Assembly: GCA_016791425.1 (NCBI GenBank)
Contig: JAEUMQ010000012.1
Coordinates: forward strand, 124,001-188,000
Source of the DNA: Hyphomonadaceae bacterium
GTDB lineage: Bacteria; Pseudomonadota; Alphaproteobacteria; Caulobacterales; Aquidulcibacteraceae
Reading direction: 5' to 3'
Length of the DNA: 64,000 nt
Shown here: in pieces, positions 35,091-44,466 of the stretch
Layout: the number at the start of each line of letters is the position of its first letter
Numbering within the stretch: position 1 is the first letter of the stretch
Position numbers and translations under genes: made by a program
Notes under the pieces: model-generated
Database searches by the model: none
The model's input: only the letters and a program-made list of their open reading frames with translations
What the model was told of the DNA's origin: nothing

Positions 35091-35855
35091 ATGCGCCTTC
35101 TCGCCCTCCTCCTGCTTGGCCTTTCGCTCCTGAGCGGAACAAGCCTCGCGCAGCCGCCGCGCGAAGCGCTGCAGCGCTACGCCTCGGGCGACTTTCTCGG
35201 CGCCGCCAACGCGGCGGCGAGCGCGGCGGACGCAGACGCGAAGGCCTTCGCAGCACAGGCGCTGCTTGCAGCATGCATCCGCGCCGAGCCCGGCGAGCTC
35301 GACGCGCTGCTGACGCGAGCGGAGCGGGCCGCAAACATGGCGCTCGACATCGATCCGCATTCGGCGGAGGCGCGGCTGCAGCTTGCGCTTGTCTACGGCA
35401 TCCGCGGCAAGCGTGCATCGCTCAGGGAAGCCTTCCGGCACGATTACGCCGATCGCGGGCGCACGCTCATCGCGGAGGCCATCCAGCTGGCGCCAGACGA
35501 TCCGCGCGCGCTTGCCATGCTGGGGGCGTGGCATTTCGAAGTGCTGCGACGCGGGGGACGCGTCGGCGGGCTCATCTATGGCGCGCGCATGCGCGATGGC
35601 GTGGCGGCCTTCGAGCAGGCGCTGCGGCTGGCGCCGGGAGATCCGATGATCGCGCTGCACTATGCGCTGGCGCTGCTGCAGCGCGACACGCGCAATGGCG
35701 GACGCGCGGCGGGGCTATTGGAGGCTGCGCTGCGCGCGTCGCCGCGCGACGCGCTCGACCGGCACGCGCAAGCGGAGGCGCGGCGCCTGGCGGACGTCCT
35801 GGCGCGATCGGGCCCACATGCGGCGGCCGAAGCCGCGCGCGAGAGCCGCTTCTAG
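35091..35855 (+). CDS. exported TPR-repeat protein
   Basis: A 254-residue protein with a signal peptide (MRLLALLLLGLSLLSGTSLA). The rest is alpha-helical with TPR-like units (AERAANMALDIDPHSAEARL, LIAEAIQLAPDDPRALAMLG, AFEQALRLAPGDPMIALHYA). TPRs mediate protein contacts; no enzyme motif is present. It is 17 bp after the YceI gene and converges with the SCPU operon. Confidence 0.82.
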   Translation: MRLLALLLLGLSLLSGTSLAQPPREALQRYASGDFLGAANAAASAADADAKAFAAQALLAACIRAEPGELDALLTRAERAANMALDIDPHSAEARLQLALVYGIRGKRASLREAFRHDYADRGRTLIAEAIQLAPDDPRALAMLGAWHFEVLRRGGRVGGLIYGARMRDGVAAFEQALRLAPGDPMIALHYALALLQRDTRNGGRAAGLLEAALRASPRDALDRHAQAEARRLADVLARSGPHAAAEAARESRF

Positions 35856-35866
35856 GAGGCGTTCCC

Positions 35867-36364
35867 TCACCAATCGATGCGGACCGTGATGGTGTCGGTG
35901 TAATCCCCCGGCTTGGCGGACGGTACGGCCGGAGCGCGGCCGTAAGCGGCGCCGGTCGCGGTCCAGTGTCCGAGCGACAGGAGTCCGCCGGAAAGCGTGA
36001 GACCCGCAAAGCCGCCCGTTCCGTCTCCCAGGATCGTGGTGTAGGCGGTCGAGGTGTAGATGTTGTACGCGAGCAGATCGCCCGCTGCGTTCTTCATGCG
36101 GCGATCGGCGATCGCGCCATTGAGGCCGGCGCCAAACTTCACCACCAGGCTCGGCAACACGTCGATGACATGGGTGCAGTCGACGGCGATATCGCTGACG
36201 CCGGTACCGGCGATGCCGGCGAGCGGCTGCACCGGCGTCATTGCCATGTCAGTCGCGGAGACGCTGCACGAACAACCGAGGATCGGCGTGCACAACAGAG
36301 CCTCGGCCTGCGAGGGCGCGGCGAGAACCGCGACGAACGCGAGGAGCGCGAGCCGGCGCCTCAT
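35867..36364 (-). CDS. SCPU (spore coat protein U) domain pilin-like protein, distal copy
   Basis: A 165-residue secreted protein with a signal peptide (LALLAFVAVLAAPSQA) and a spore-coat-U beta domain: CSCSVSATDMAM, VDCTH, GAIADRRMKN, LLAYNIYTS, and the C-terminal DTITVRIDW donor strand. SCPU proteins are subunits of archaic chaperone-usher fibres (as in Csu pili). It overlaps the end of the usher gene (ATGA) and closes the operon, where a tip subunit is often encoded. Confidence 0.88.
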   Translation of the reverse strand: MRRRLALLAFVAVLAAPSQAEALLCTPILGCSCSVSATDMAMTPVQPLAGIAGTGVSDIAVDCTHVIDVLPSLVVKFGAGLNGAIADRRMKNAAGDLLAYNIYTSTAYTTILGDGTGGFAGLTLSGGLLSLGHWTATGAAYGRAPAVPSAKPGDYTDTITVRIDW

Positions 36365-38568
36365 GCGCGCCTGCAGCTGAGCGGCGCGCCGCCGGCGAGC
36401 GCTTGGGGAGACACCGCGATCATGCAGCCGGTTTCGCTCGCGAGCCTGTCGCCTTCCACCACATCGGTCAGATAGGTGCGCCCCGCCTCACCAACCGGAA
36501 AGCGCGCGCCATCGCGGCGGCGCTGAAGCAGAACGCCCGCAGGGAGCGCGGCGCCAGTCTCGTCCACGACGTGCGTTTCGCCGGAGACCCCCTCGCCCAG
36601 CTCGAAGCGCACAACGATCCCGCTGCGCGCGGGAGGCGCCGCCTCGATCGTCTCGCGAACCGGCAGCACGCCGAACGGCAGATCGTCGAGCGCCACGGCG
36701 ATGGCGTTCGCTTCGTTGGCGCGAAGATCAGTCATGAGGAAGCGGCCGCGGATGCCGGTGACTCCCACGCGCCGGCGATCGCGCAGGATCGGCACGTCAG
36801 GGCGCCCGACATCGACGACCGCGAAGCTGCCGCGGATCGGGCGCGAGACGTAGGCGTCCCCGTCGATGAAGACGAGGCCGGCGGCGAATTGCAGGCGCAG
36901 GCCGTCATGGCCGCCGACACGGCTCGCCTCAAGCGCGGCCTCGTGCGCGCGCCCGGTGTGGCGCACGGCCGCGTCGAAGCGGTCGATCTCGCCGACGGAG
37001 CCGTTGGCGCGCCAGTCGAGACCGGCGCCGGTCATGTCGTGCAGGCTCAGGGCGGCGGAGACATCGCCGCGCTCGACGCGCACGCGGCCCGCGCCGCTCG
37101 CGTCGCCCCAAAGGGGCGCGGCGAAGCGAACGCCGAGCGAGAGGACGCTCCTGGCCTCTTCCACCCAGAGCGCGTCGAGTGACCATTGTCCGTACCCGGA
37201 CTGCAAGGGCGCATACGTGAAGGCGAGAGTGCGCACATCGGGCCCGGCGCGTGCGTCGCGGGCGGCGTAGCTCAGTGCGGCGGCGCCGTACGCATCGAGA
37301 TCGACCGAGACCACGCCGGACGTCTGGCGCCTGTCGGGAGGCGCATCCTCCCCGAGGCGGCGGAAGCCTGGGCTTGCGCCTTCCGTGTGCAGCCCGAACG
37401 TGACGCCAAGGCTCGTGCGCGTCCAGCCCGCGCTCAACGCGCTTCCATCGCTTTCCCCCTCGCTCGCGGCGATGGCGAGATCGAATTGTCCGAACACGGG
37501 ATCGACGAACGAGCCGCCGAGCCCCAGACCGGCGAGATCCTTGTCTGCTTCGAGCCTCGCTTCGCCGGTGAGCGCAGCGGTCAATCCGCGGCGATAGACC
37601 CCGCTCACGAAGGGGTCGGCATAGTCGGCGGAGGCGCGCGCGAAGTCGCGCCGCGCGAGGCCGAGCGAGAGCGAATAGTCGGACAGGCCGCGCCGCAGCA
37701 GCGCGGGACTCGCATAGAAGGGCTGAGCGAGCACCTGTTCGCGGCCGAGCGGATCGGTGACCACAAGCTGCGCAACGCCGGCGCCGACGAGCACCGGCGC
37801 ATCGACGATGGAAAAGGCGCCGGCATCGACCTGGGTCGACATGCGCAGCGCGCCATCGACATAGAGATCGACCGTGGAGGGCGTCGCCGCTTCGCCGCGC
37901 AGCGTGGGCGTGGGGAAGCTGACGAAGGCGGGATCGAGGCTGAAATCGGTGGCGAGCTGCACGCCGCCGAAGCGGAAAGGCGCGCCCGTGGCGCCGCCGC
38001 GGGTGATGGAATCGCCGAGGCGCAGACTTGTGCGCCGCTCGTGGAAGTCGAGCGTCCAATTCGTGTCGAGCCGCAGCAGGCTTTCGTATTCCCCGCCGAC
38101 GACGAAATTGCTCGCGAGGGAACCGAACGGCCCGAAGCCGACGAGCTCGAAAGCGCCGGCAAGCCGGCGCTCGCGCTCGACCGCGGAAGCTGCAAGGTCC
38201 ATATTGAGGTATGCGCCCGGAGAAGCAGGCTGTACGGCGACGCGCGGCTGGCCGCCGAGGTCGATCGTTCGCACGCTGAAGCATGCCGCGCTGCACTGGA
38301 TGAGCACCGCGCCTTCGGCCTCTTCATAGCGATAGGTCAGGCCGGGAAAGTCGCGCAGCGCGATCTCCCCATCGGGGGCGACGATCCCCAGCGCGCGCAG
38401 CGTCTGGGCATCGACGTGGAAGGCGCCCTCCTCATCGCGCGAGGCGAAGGACTGCGCGGCCCGATCGTTCAGGCGAAACTCCACCACGAGAGATTCGCGC
38501 GGCGCGGCGGCGGCCGCACTCGCACCGGCGAGCCAGGCGCTAGCGCAAATCAGCCAGAACCGGCGCAT
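36361..38568 (-). CDS. fimbrial outer-membrane usher protein
   Basis: A 735-residue usher with a signal peptide and 22- to 24-strand barrel sequence (FVVGGEYESLLRLDTNW, SLRLGDSITRGG, VDLYVDGALRMSTQVDAGAF in the plug/middle domain). The C-terminal domains carry a disulphide-forming Cys pair (GCMIAVS / LSCRR). It exports and assembles SCPU subunits delivered by the chaperone. It overlaps the chaperone gene by 29 bp and the distal SCPU gene by 4 bp. Confidence 0.92.
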   Translation of the reverse strand: MRRFWLICASAWLAGASAAAAAPRESLVVEFRLNDRAAQSFASRDEEGAFHVDAQTLRALGIVAPDGEIALRDFPGLTYRYEEAEGAVLIQCSAACFSVRTIDLGGQPRVAVQPASPGAYLNMDLAASAVERERRLAGAFELVGFGPFGSLASNFVVGGEYESLLRLDTNWTLDFHERRTSLRLGDSITRGGATGAPFRFGGVQLATDFSLDPAFVSFPTPTLRGEAATPSTVDLYVDGALRMSTQVDAGAFSIVDAPVLVGAGVAQLVVTDPLGREQVLAQPFYASPALLRRGLSDYSLSLGLARRDFARASADYADPFVSGVYRRGLTAALTGEARLEADKDLAGLGLGGSFVDPVFGQFDLAIAASEGESDGSALSAGWTRTSLGVTFGLHTEGASPGFRRLGEDAPPDRRQTSGVVSVDLDAYGAAALSYAARDARAGPDVRTLAFTYAPLQSGYGQWSLDALWVEEARSVLSLGVRFAAPLWGDASGAGRVRVERGDVSAALSLHDMTGAGLDWRANGSVGEIDRFDAAVRHTGRAHEAALEASRVGGHDGLRLQFAAGLVFIDGDAYVSRPIRGSFAVVDVGRPDVPILRDRRRVGVTGIRGRFLMTDLRANEANAIAVALDDLPFGVLPVRETIEAAPPARSGIVVRFELGEGVSGETHVVDETGAALPAGVLLQRRRDGARFPVGEAGRTYLTDVVEGDRLASETGCMIAVSPQALAGGAPLSCRRA

Positions 38569-39244
38569 CTTCGATCCGGAAGGTCTGCGGCGCGGGCGTC
38601 GGCGCGCGGACGTCGGACGCCACGAGCGCGAGCGATGTTTCGCCGGCCGGCAACGGGCGGGTCACGCGCGCGCCCGGCAGAAGATAGCGCGGCAAGGGCG
38701 CGAGCCGGCCGCTCGGATCGGCGAGCACAAGATGGGCGTCGCCGCGATTTTCCAGCACGATCGCCGGCGCGCCGGATTCGTCGCGGGTACGGCGTACGGC
38801 AAGTTGTCCGCGCGCGGTTTCCGCAGCGACGAAGAGCGGCATCGACATCTCGAGGCGCAGACGCATGCGGCGCACGGGATCGGGGCGCGGCAGCTCGCGA
38901 AGAACAATGCGGTAGGCGCGCTCGCGCCCGCTGGGCGGCCCACGCACGCCCACGCGCACGATCTGCTCGCGTCCGGGCTCGAGCAGAAAGACGCTCGGCG
39001 CCACGATCACGTCCGTCGTCGGCTCCAGCACGAATTCGCCGCCTTCCTGGCTCCAGCGCATCGCGGCCAATTCAATGGACGTTTCCGCAGCTCCGCTGTT
39101 GCGGACCCGGAAGGACGTGATCGGGCGCTCCTCGCGCACGCTCATGATCACGGGCGAGACCTGCAGGCCCCGCGCCTGCGGTTGCGCGCACACGAGCGTG
39201 GGGGCGAGGCAGAACGCGACGGCGAGCGCGGCGAGCATCCGCAT
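38540..39244 (-). CDS. fimbrial periplasmic chaperone
   Basis: A 234-residue PapD-like chaperone with a signal peptide ending at VCAQPQA. Two Ig-like domains: LQVSPVIMSVREERPITSFRVRN and YRIVLRELPRP, the conserved subunit-binding strand. It stabilises SCPU subunits by donor-strand complementation and hands them to the usher. It overlaps the SCPU gene upstream and the usher gene downstream. Confidence 0.9.
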   Translation of the reverse strand: MRMLAALAVAFCLAPTLVCAQPQARGLQVSPVIMSVREERPITSFRVRNSGAAETSIELAAMRWSQEGGEFVLEPTTDVIVAPSVFLLEPGREQIVRVGVRGPPSGRERAYRIVLRELPRPDPVRRMRLRLEMSMPLFVAAETARGQLAVRRTRDESGAPAIVLENRGDAHLVLADPSGRLAPLPRYLLPGARVTRPLPAGETSLALVASDVRAPTPAPQTFRIEDAPVLADLR

Positions 39245-39771
39245 CAGTAGGTCACCGTGACGATCACGGTGTCCTCATAGGCGCCGGCGATCGCGGCCTG
39301 GTGGATCGGGACGCGACCATAGACGTCGAGCGTCTGCTGCGCGCCGGTGCCGGTCCCACTCACTGTCTGGCCGCCGCTGTCACCCCAGAGCGAGCTGCGG
39401 CCTGCATCCTTGTAGAGCGAATAGACGAGCTGGTTGGCGCCAGCGTCCTGCATGCGGCGGCTGGCGATCGAGGCGCCTGTTCCTTCGCCCTTGTCGAGCC
39501 CGACCGTGTAGCCAGTCCCGTTGGTGCAGGTGACTGCGACAGTCGTCGCTTGATCGAGCGGGGTGGCGGATGTCGGGTCATAGGCGCCGAACGGCAGATC
39601 GACGGCCGAGACGATGCAGCTTGCGACCACCGTCGCGGTGACGTCGAAGCTATCGGTTGCGGTCGCGGCCCATGCATGGGCGACAAAAAGGGCCTGTGCG
39701 GCGCAGCCGATCGCCAACGCTCCGCGCGCCAGCGAAGCGACGAGGCGACCTATCCCACGCTCCCGCTGCAT
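39244..39771 (-). CDS. SCPU domain pilin-like protein, proximal copy
   Basis: A 175-residue secreted protein. The signal peptide ends at AHAWA. The SCPU domain has FDVTATVVASCIVSAVDLPFG, VAVTCTNGTGYTVGLDKG, RRMQD, LVYSLYKD, and the DTVIVTVTY C-terminus. It is likely the main fibre subunit. It starts 4 bp after the TadG-like stop with no separate ribosome site, so translation is probably coupled to the Tad gene. Confidence 0.88.
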   Translation of the reverse strand: MQRERGIGRLVASLARGALAIGCAAQALFVAHAWAATATDSFDVTATVVASCIVSAVDLPFGAYDPTSATPLDQATTVAVTCTNGTGYTVGLDKGEGTGASIASRRMQDAGANQLVYSLYKDAGRSSLWGDSGGQTVSGTGTGAQQTLDVYGRVPIHQAAIAGAYEDTVIVTVTY

Positions 39772-39775
39772 GGCG

Positions 39776-41413
39776 CTATGCGACGAGATTCGCGCCGCCG
39801 CAGCGGACGCCGTTGACGCGAAGATCGGCCTCGCCGAGATGCAGACCGAGCAGATCGAGCACGCCGTTCAGAAGCTCATCGAGCGGACGGGCGGCGGCGG
39901 CCAGCACGCTCTCCAACGCCGCTGTGAGGCTCGCGAGGCCCAGGGCGAGGCCGCCGGCGCGCACGGTCAGCTTGGTGTTGCGCAAGAGGCTGGACACGGT
40001 CGCCTGCGCCGCATCGCGCGTGGCGACCGTCTTCACCTCGCCGTTCTCGATCTCGGCATTGGAGAAGCGCAGAGACTGCCATTGCTCGCCGCCGATATGC
40101 ACCTCTGCTGCGCCGTCGATGCGCACGAGACCGGCATTGACGAGGCGCGCGGGCGTCGGCGCCATCGGACGCTTGAAATCATCGAGGCGATTGGGATCGA
40201 TCTCGCCCAGCATGAGTGCGCCGATGCCGGGCGACACCGAGAGCGTGACGGCGCGCGAGGCCGCGTCGGCGCCGCAGGTCACGTCGGCGAGCTCGGCCTG
40301 CGCGGAGGCGAGCTCCACCAGCAGCGGCACGTTCACCAGACCGAGCGAAGCGCCGCCGCCGACCGCCGCCCTCACGTACAGTCGCGCCTGCGCGGTGCGC
40401 ACGATCACTTCGCGCGCATCGGTCACGGCAAGCCAAGGCGAATTGTTCGGACGCTCGCCGATCGCCAGCCAGGCATCGACGTCGGCAAGACCGGGAACGT
40501 CCGCGCCCAGATCCAGCTGCACCTGGCGGCGCTGATTGGCGATCTCCAGCGTCGCGAAGGCGAGATCCATCGCGCTCACGCGGATGGCGCCGCCGGCGCC
40601 CATCGGCGCGGTCGCCTGGTCGGCATAGGGGCCAAGGTCAATCACGCGATCGAGGCCGGTTTGAGCATTGAGCCGCGACACGGAGCGCGCGAGCTGACGC
40701 AAGGCCGTCTCCGCGCGGCGATCGGCAACGACGTCGGCGAGCGCTTCGAGCGCGACCGGAGGATCGATGCGACGCTGCAACGTCTCGCCGAAGGTGGCGG
40801 CCTCAAGGTTCATGCGCGTGCGCAGCGCATCGACATAGGCAAGGAGCTCGACGTCGGCGGAAACGAGCGCGTTATAATCCATGACCGAGAGGTTCACCTG
40901 GCTGCCGGTCAGACCGGAGAGCAACTGGTTGGCGATTCCGCCGCGCAGCGACAGCAGGCGCGAGCCGATCTGGAAGCTTGCGAGCCGGCTTTGCGCAGCG
41001 GTCGCGCGCCGGGTGATCGTCATGCGGCCCTCCTTGACGAGGAAGCGGCCGAAATAGAGCGGCGTCTCGCTCTGCACCTCGACGCGCGCGGCGTTGGCGC
41101 GCGCCGCGCCCACCGCAAAGCGCTTTTGCGGACGCAACGCAGGATCGGGGGTGTAGGCGCCGGTCTCGACCCGGACCTGCGCATTGCGCCAGCCATTGGC
41201 GCGCAGCGTCGCACGCGCAGCGGCATCGGCGCGCGGAAGGTTCTGCGCCGCGGCGATCGCGGCTAGATCGGCGGCGCCCTGCAGGCGGCGCGCATCGAGA
41301 TAGATTGCGCCCACATCAGTGGCGAAGGCGGCGAAGCCGACAAGCACAACGCCAGACACGGCCGTCATCACGCCGACGGACCCGCGGCGCGCGCGGAGGA
41401 AGCGCTTGCGCAT
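39776..41413 (-). CDS. TadG-like pilus-assembly protein
   Basis: About 545 residues from the ATG at 41413, which overlaps the TadE stop as TGATG. A single N-terminal membrane segment (GVMTAVSGVVLVGFAAFATD) is followed by DARRLQGAADLAAIAAA, the TadG/flp-assembly signature, and a long exported domain of mixed beta and helical sequence with two Cys. TadG-like proteins work with Tad (tight-adherence) pili. No tadA-D or flp genes are in the window. Confidence 0.82.
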   Translation of the reverse strand: MRKRFLRARRGSVGVMTAVSGVVLVGFAAFATDVGAIYLDARRLQGAADLAAIAAAQNLPRADAAARATLRANGWRNAQVRVETGAYTPDPALRPQKRFAVGAARANAARVEVQSETPLYFGRFLVKEGRMTITRRATAAQSRLASFQIGSRLLSLRGGIANQLLSGLTGSQVNLSVMDYNALVSADVELLAYVDALRTRMNLEAATFGETLQRRIDPPVALEALADVVADRRAETALRQLARSVSRLNAQTGLDRVIDLGPYADQATAPMGAGGAIRVSAMDLAFATLEIANQRRQVQLDLGADVPGLADVDAWLAIGERPNNSPWLAVTDAREVIVRTAQARLYVRAAVGGGASLGLVNVPLLVELASAQAELADVTCGADAASRAVTLSVSPGIGALMLGEIDPNRLDDFKRPMAPTPARLVNAGLVRIDGAAEVHIGGEQWQSLRFSNAEIENGEVKTVATRDAAQATVSSLLRNTKLTVRAGGLALGLASLTAALESVLAAAARPLDELLNGVLDLLGLHLGEADLRVNGVRCGGANLVA

Positions 41414-41883
41414 CAATACGCTCCAAGAAGAATCGCGGCGCGGCTGTCGATGTTGGGCGACAGCTCCAAGAGCGGCACGTCCTGCATCCACTCGAAATCG
41501 GCGCTGGCGTCGTACCGTACGGCAAGGGTGAGCACCGAGCCGTCGCGGCGCACGAGGACATGCCCAAGCTTGCCCTTCATGTTCGGCAGCTCATCCAGCC
41601 CATCGCGCAACACTGATTCCGCGAGCGCGCGCCTTTCAGCCTCGTCGAGCCCAGCAACGGCGGCGCGCGCGGCGTCGTTGGTGAGCTGCTGGATCGTGTG
41701 CGCGGTCAGGAAATAATTCCCGTAGGCGATTATTCCCCAGAAAAGCATCAGCAGCACGGGTACAATAATTGCGAACTCTACGGCCGCGGCGCCCGACACG
41801 CCGAAGCGGCGCCGGCGAGCAAGGACAAGCCAATCCGGCGCCGCAGCGCGAAAGCGGCGCGTCATCCTCAATCGAAACGACAC
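41413..41883 (-). CDS. TadE-like pseudopilin protein
   Basis: A 156-residue protein. GVSGAAAVEFAIIVPVLLM with the Glu at the prepilin-type position is the TadE hallmark, followed by a hydrophobic helix and a short exported domain. TadE-like proteins are pseudopilins required for Tad pilus biogenesis. It is the first gene of the operon that continues with TadG and the SCPU chaperone-usher genes. Confidence 0.86.
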   Translation of the reverse strand: MSFRLRMTRRFRAAAPDWLVLARRRRFGVSGAAAVEFAIIVPVLLMLFWGIIAYGNYFLTAHTIQQLTNDAARAAVAGLDEAERRALAESVLRDGLDELPNMKGKLGHVLVRRDGSVLTLAVRYDASADFEWMQDVPLLELSPNIDSRAAILLGAY

Positions 41884-42048
41884 GCTCTACCTCCGGTCGA
41901 AGCCATGACGCATTCGTCCGGACTCTGCACGTTTCTGGTTGCGATTTCGCGGAGACGCGAATTGCAGATTCTACGAATAAATAGAGCGAACAAACGCATA
42001 CTGGCATCTTTGCAACACGTTCGAAGCGTCTTCGAATTGGAGGTTGCA

Positions 42049-42984
42049 ATGGCGGATATGTGCTATTTGAATATTTGCAATACAGGGGAGTCGCACATGC
42101 CCAACCGGCATTTGGTGAGCGCCGCCGAGTTCATCCGCAACATAGGGCGCTGGCAGACCGAGGCGCTCCGCCATCCCGTCTACATCACGCATCACGGACG
42201 CGAACGGCTCGTCCTTGGATCTCCAGATCAAGTGCGTGCGATCGACGAGGCAGGCGGAAGCGCCGACGCGCCAGACAAGCTATCGGAACTGCAAACGCAG
42301 CATTGCGCGCTTCTGGAGTCGATGGAGGAAGGCTTTCTCGCGCTCGACGCGCAGGGCCGCATCGAGGCAGGCAACGAGATCGCCGCCGCGTTCCTCGGCA
42401 AGCCGCGCGACGCGCTCAAAGGCTTAACAGTGCTCGAAGCGTTTCCCCGGATGCTTGCGCTCCTCCTTTCAGATCGGGTGCAGCGCGTGTTTCGAACCCG
42501 GAAGACCGAGACGTTTCACGCGACGGGCGCGCCGGACGGCTCGCCGTCGGTGTCGGTGTGCGTTGCACCGGCGGGAGACGGCGCGATCGTGGTGTTCAGC
42601 AACACCACCGAATATGAAGCGCTGAAGCGCAGGCACGAGGACGCCGACGCGCTTTCCGCTGCCCTCGGCAGCCACCAGCGCGCCGCCAGCGTCAAGCTCG
42701 ACGCGCGCGGCCGGCTGGACACTGTCGATGAGACGTTCTGCGCCTGGTCCGGCTTCGCGCCCGCCGAAGTCCTTGGTTACCGTCTGGTGGATCTTGTGCC
42801 GAACAATGACCGACGCACGGTCACGCATGCGCTTGAGCGCGTGATGCGGGAGTCGGTTTCGGAGCAAACGGACATCACCATTCTTGGGAAGAAGGGCGAG
42901 GAGGCCCATTACGACCTTGCGCTCGCGCCGATCCTCTCCGACTTCGTGGCGCGGGGGGCGGTCTGCGTGCTGGTGCAGCACTGA
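42049..42984 (+). CDS. Phd/YefM-like N-terminus fused to PAS domains
   Basis: About 311 residues from the ATG at 42049 (GGAGG upstream); an ATG at 42097 (GGGGAG upstream) is equally possible and removes 16 residues. From the second ATG, residues 5-42 (HLVSAAEFIRNIGRWQTEAL, ITHHGRERLVL) read like the Phd/YefM antitoxin DNA-binding fold. A PAS domain (LLESMEEGFLALDAQGRIEA) and a second PAS (AASVKLDARGRLDTVDETF, GYRLVDLVP) follow. There is no kinase or HTH output, so it may be a PAS-controlled DNA-binding protein. The genes before and after run in the opposite direction and no toxin gene is adjacent. Confidence 0.75.
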   Translation: MADMCYLNICNTGESHMPNRHLVSAAEFIRNIGRWQTEALRHPVYITHHGRERLVLGSPDQVRAIDEAGGSADAPDKLSELQTQHCALLESMEEGFLALDAQGRIEAGNEIAAAFLGKPRDALKGLTVLEAFPRMLALLLSDRVQRVFRTRKTETFHATGAPDGSPSVSVCVAPAGDGAIVVFSNTTEYEALKRRHEDADALSAALGSHQRAASVKLDARGRLDTVDETFCAWSGFAPAEVLGYRLVDLVPNNDRRTVTHALERVMRESVSEQTDITILGKKGEEAHYDLALAPILSDFVARGAVCVLVQH

Positions 42985-43149
42985 GCGGATACGTGGAGCA
43001 CGCGGCATGCCGGGCTCTTCGCCATCCATTCCGGCCAAACTGAGCCCATTCGGTATCGCAATTGTATCAGGCGGCGTTGGGCGGCGCGGTCGGCGTCCGC
43101 AGGGGCCGACCGTTCGCGCTGACGGCGCGACGTCGCGCGAACGTAAAGG

Positions 43150-44466
43150 TCATGGGATGACGCGGTCGCGCGCATCCGGCGCGCGCGGCAGGGTCACGGT
43201 CGCCACCAGACCGGCGCTCGTGTCGCGCAAGGTCAGCTCGCCGCCATGGGCGCGCGCGATCGAGCGTGCGATCCACAGGCCCAGACCTTCACCCGGCTCG
43301 CTCGCGTTCCCGGAGCGATAGAAGGGCTGAAACACGCGCTCCAGCTCGGTCGCAGGCAGGCCGGGGCCGACATCGGTGATGGTCGTCTCCACCTCTTCGC
43401 CGCGGACCGCGAACGCGACGCGCGCGCGCGCGCCGTAGCGCGCGGCATTGTCGATGATGTTCGCGAAGAGGCGCTCCAGGGCCACGGCATCGCCCATCAC
43501 CCTGCGGCCATGGGCGTCGCCGATCTCCACCTCGCGGCCGGCCAGCCGCTGGGCCTCCGCCGCTCTAGCGACCACCGCGCCGATCGAAACCGGCGTGCGC
43601 GCGGACGCGGCGTGCGCGTCCCGCAGCGCCGCGAGCACGGCGGCGATCATGGCCTCCATCTGCTCGACATCGGCCAGGACTGCCGCGCGCACCTTCTCAT
43701 CGGCGCCCTCCAGCCTGAACCTCATGCGCGTCAAGGGCGTGCGCAGGTCGTGAGAAAGCGCGGCGAACGCGCCAATGCGATCCTGCATGAAACGCTGCAC
43801 GCGCGACTGCATGAGATTGAAGGCCTCCCCGATCCCGGCAGGCGCCTTCAGCGCGGGGGGCGCAGCCAAGGGATCGCGGCCCAACGCTTCAGCGGCGGCC
43901 GCCAACCTGCGCAACGGACGCGTGATCGCGAGCGCGAACCAGACGCCCAGCGGCGTCACCAGAAGGATGCCGGCGGCCAAGCTCAGCCCGATGCGGCGCA
44001 ACCCCTCCCATTCGGGCGCCGGCTCGACAAGCAGCCAATAGCCCTCGCGGCGCCACGCGACCGCGAACGCGCCCTGGATCGTTTCCCCGAGCGGGGCAGA
44101 ACGCGGCGGGGAAGCGCCGACCCTCCCGAGCGTGAGGTTCGTCAACAATGACGCCGGGCGACAGATGAAGCGGACGTCCGCAGCATCAACGCTCAGCAAT
44201 GACGCCAGCCGCTCAGCCCCATCGGCGCGCGCACCGGTGGTGAATATCGCGGGAAGCGACCGCACGCGGCGCCGGATCAGGGCGCGATCGCGAGAGGCCG
44301 GCGCGGCGGCTAGCGCCGCAGCGACCTCGGAGAGGGTATAGGTTCGCGGCGTCAACGGCCGCCCGGCGCCGATGACGATCTCCGTGATCGCCTGGGCCAA
44401 GACGATGGTCAGCAGAAGCAGCGCTGCAAGCTGCGCGATCAGCGGCGAAAGCCCCGCGCGCTTCAT
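43150..44466 (-). CDS. sensor histidine kinase
   Basis: A 438-residue membrane kinase. Two membrane helices (LIAQLAALLLLTIVLAQAI and LAAGILLVTPLGVWFALAI) flank a periplasmic sensor of about 120 residues, then a HAMP linker. The phospho-acceptor is in SHDLRTPLTRMRFRLE. ATPase boxes are N (FANIIDNAARYG), G1 (DVGPGLP) and G2 (GEGLGLWIA). It is the partner of the response regulator at 44463, overlapping by ATGA. The signal is unknown. Confidence 0.92.
   Translation of the reverse strand: MKRAGLSPLIAQLAALLLLTIVLAQAITEIVIGAGRPLTPRTYTLSEVAAALAAAPASRDRALIRRRVRSLPAIFTTGARADGAERLASLLSVDAADVRFICRPASLLTNLTLGRVGASPPRSAPLGETIQGAFAVAWRREGYWLLVEPAPEWEGLRRIGLSLAAGILLVTPLGVWFALAITRPLRRLAAAAEALGRDPLAAPPALKAPAGIGEAFNLMQSRVQRFMQDRIGAFAALSHDLRTPLTRMRFRLEGADEKVRAAVLADVEQMEAMIAAVLAALRDAHAASARTPVSIGAVVARAAEAQRLAGREVEIGDAHGRRVMGDAVALERLFANIIDNAARYGARARVAFAVRGEEVETTITDVGPGLPATELERVFQPFYRSGNASEPGEGLGLWIARSIARAHGGELTLRDTSAGLVATVTLPRAPDARDRVIP

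Noticed and set aside
37186-39120. 644-codon open frame antisense to the usher and chaperone genes
   Set aside because: Shadow of the chaperone-usher genes, with low-complexity Arg/Ala sequence.
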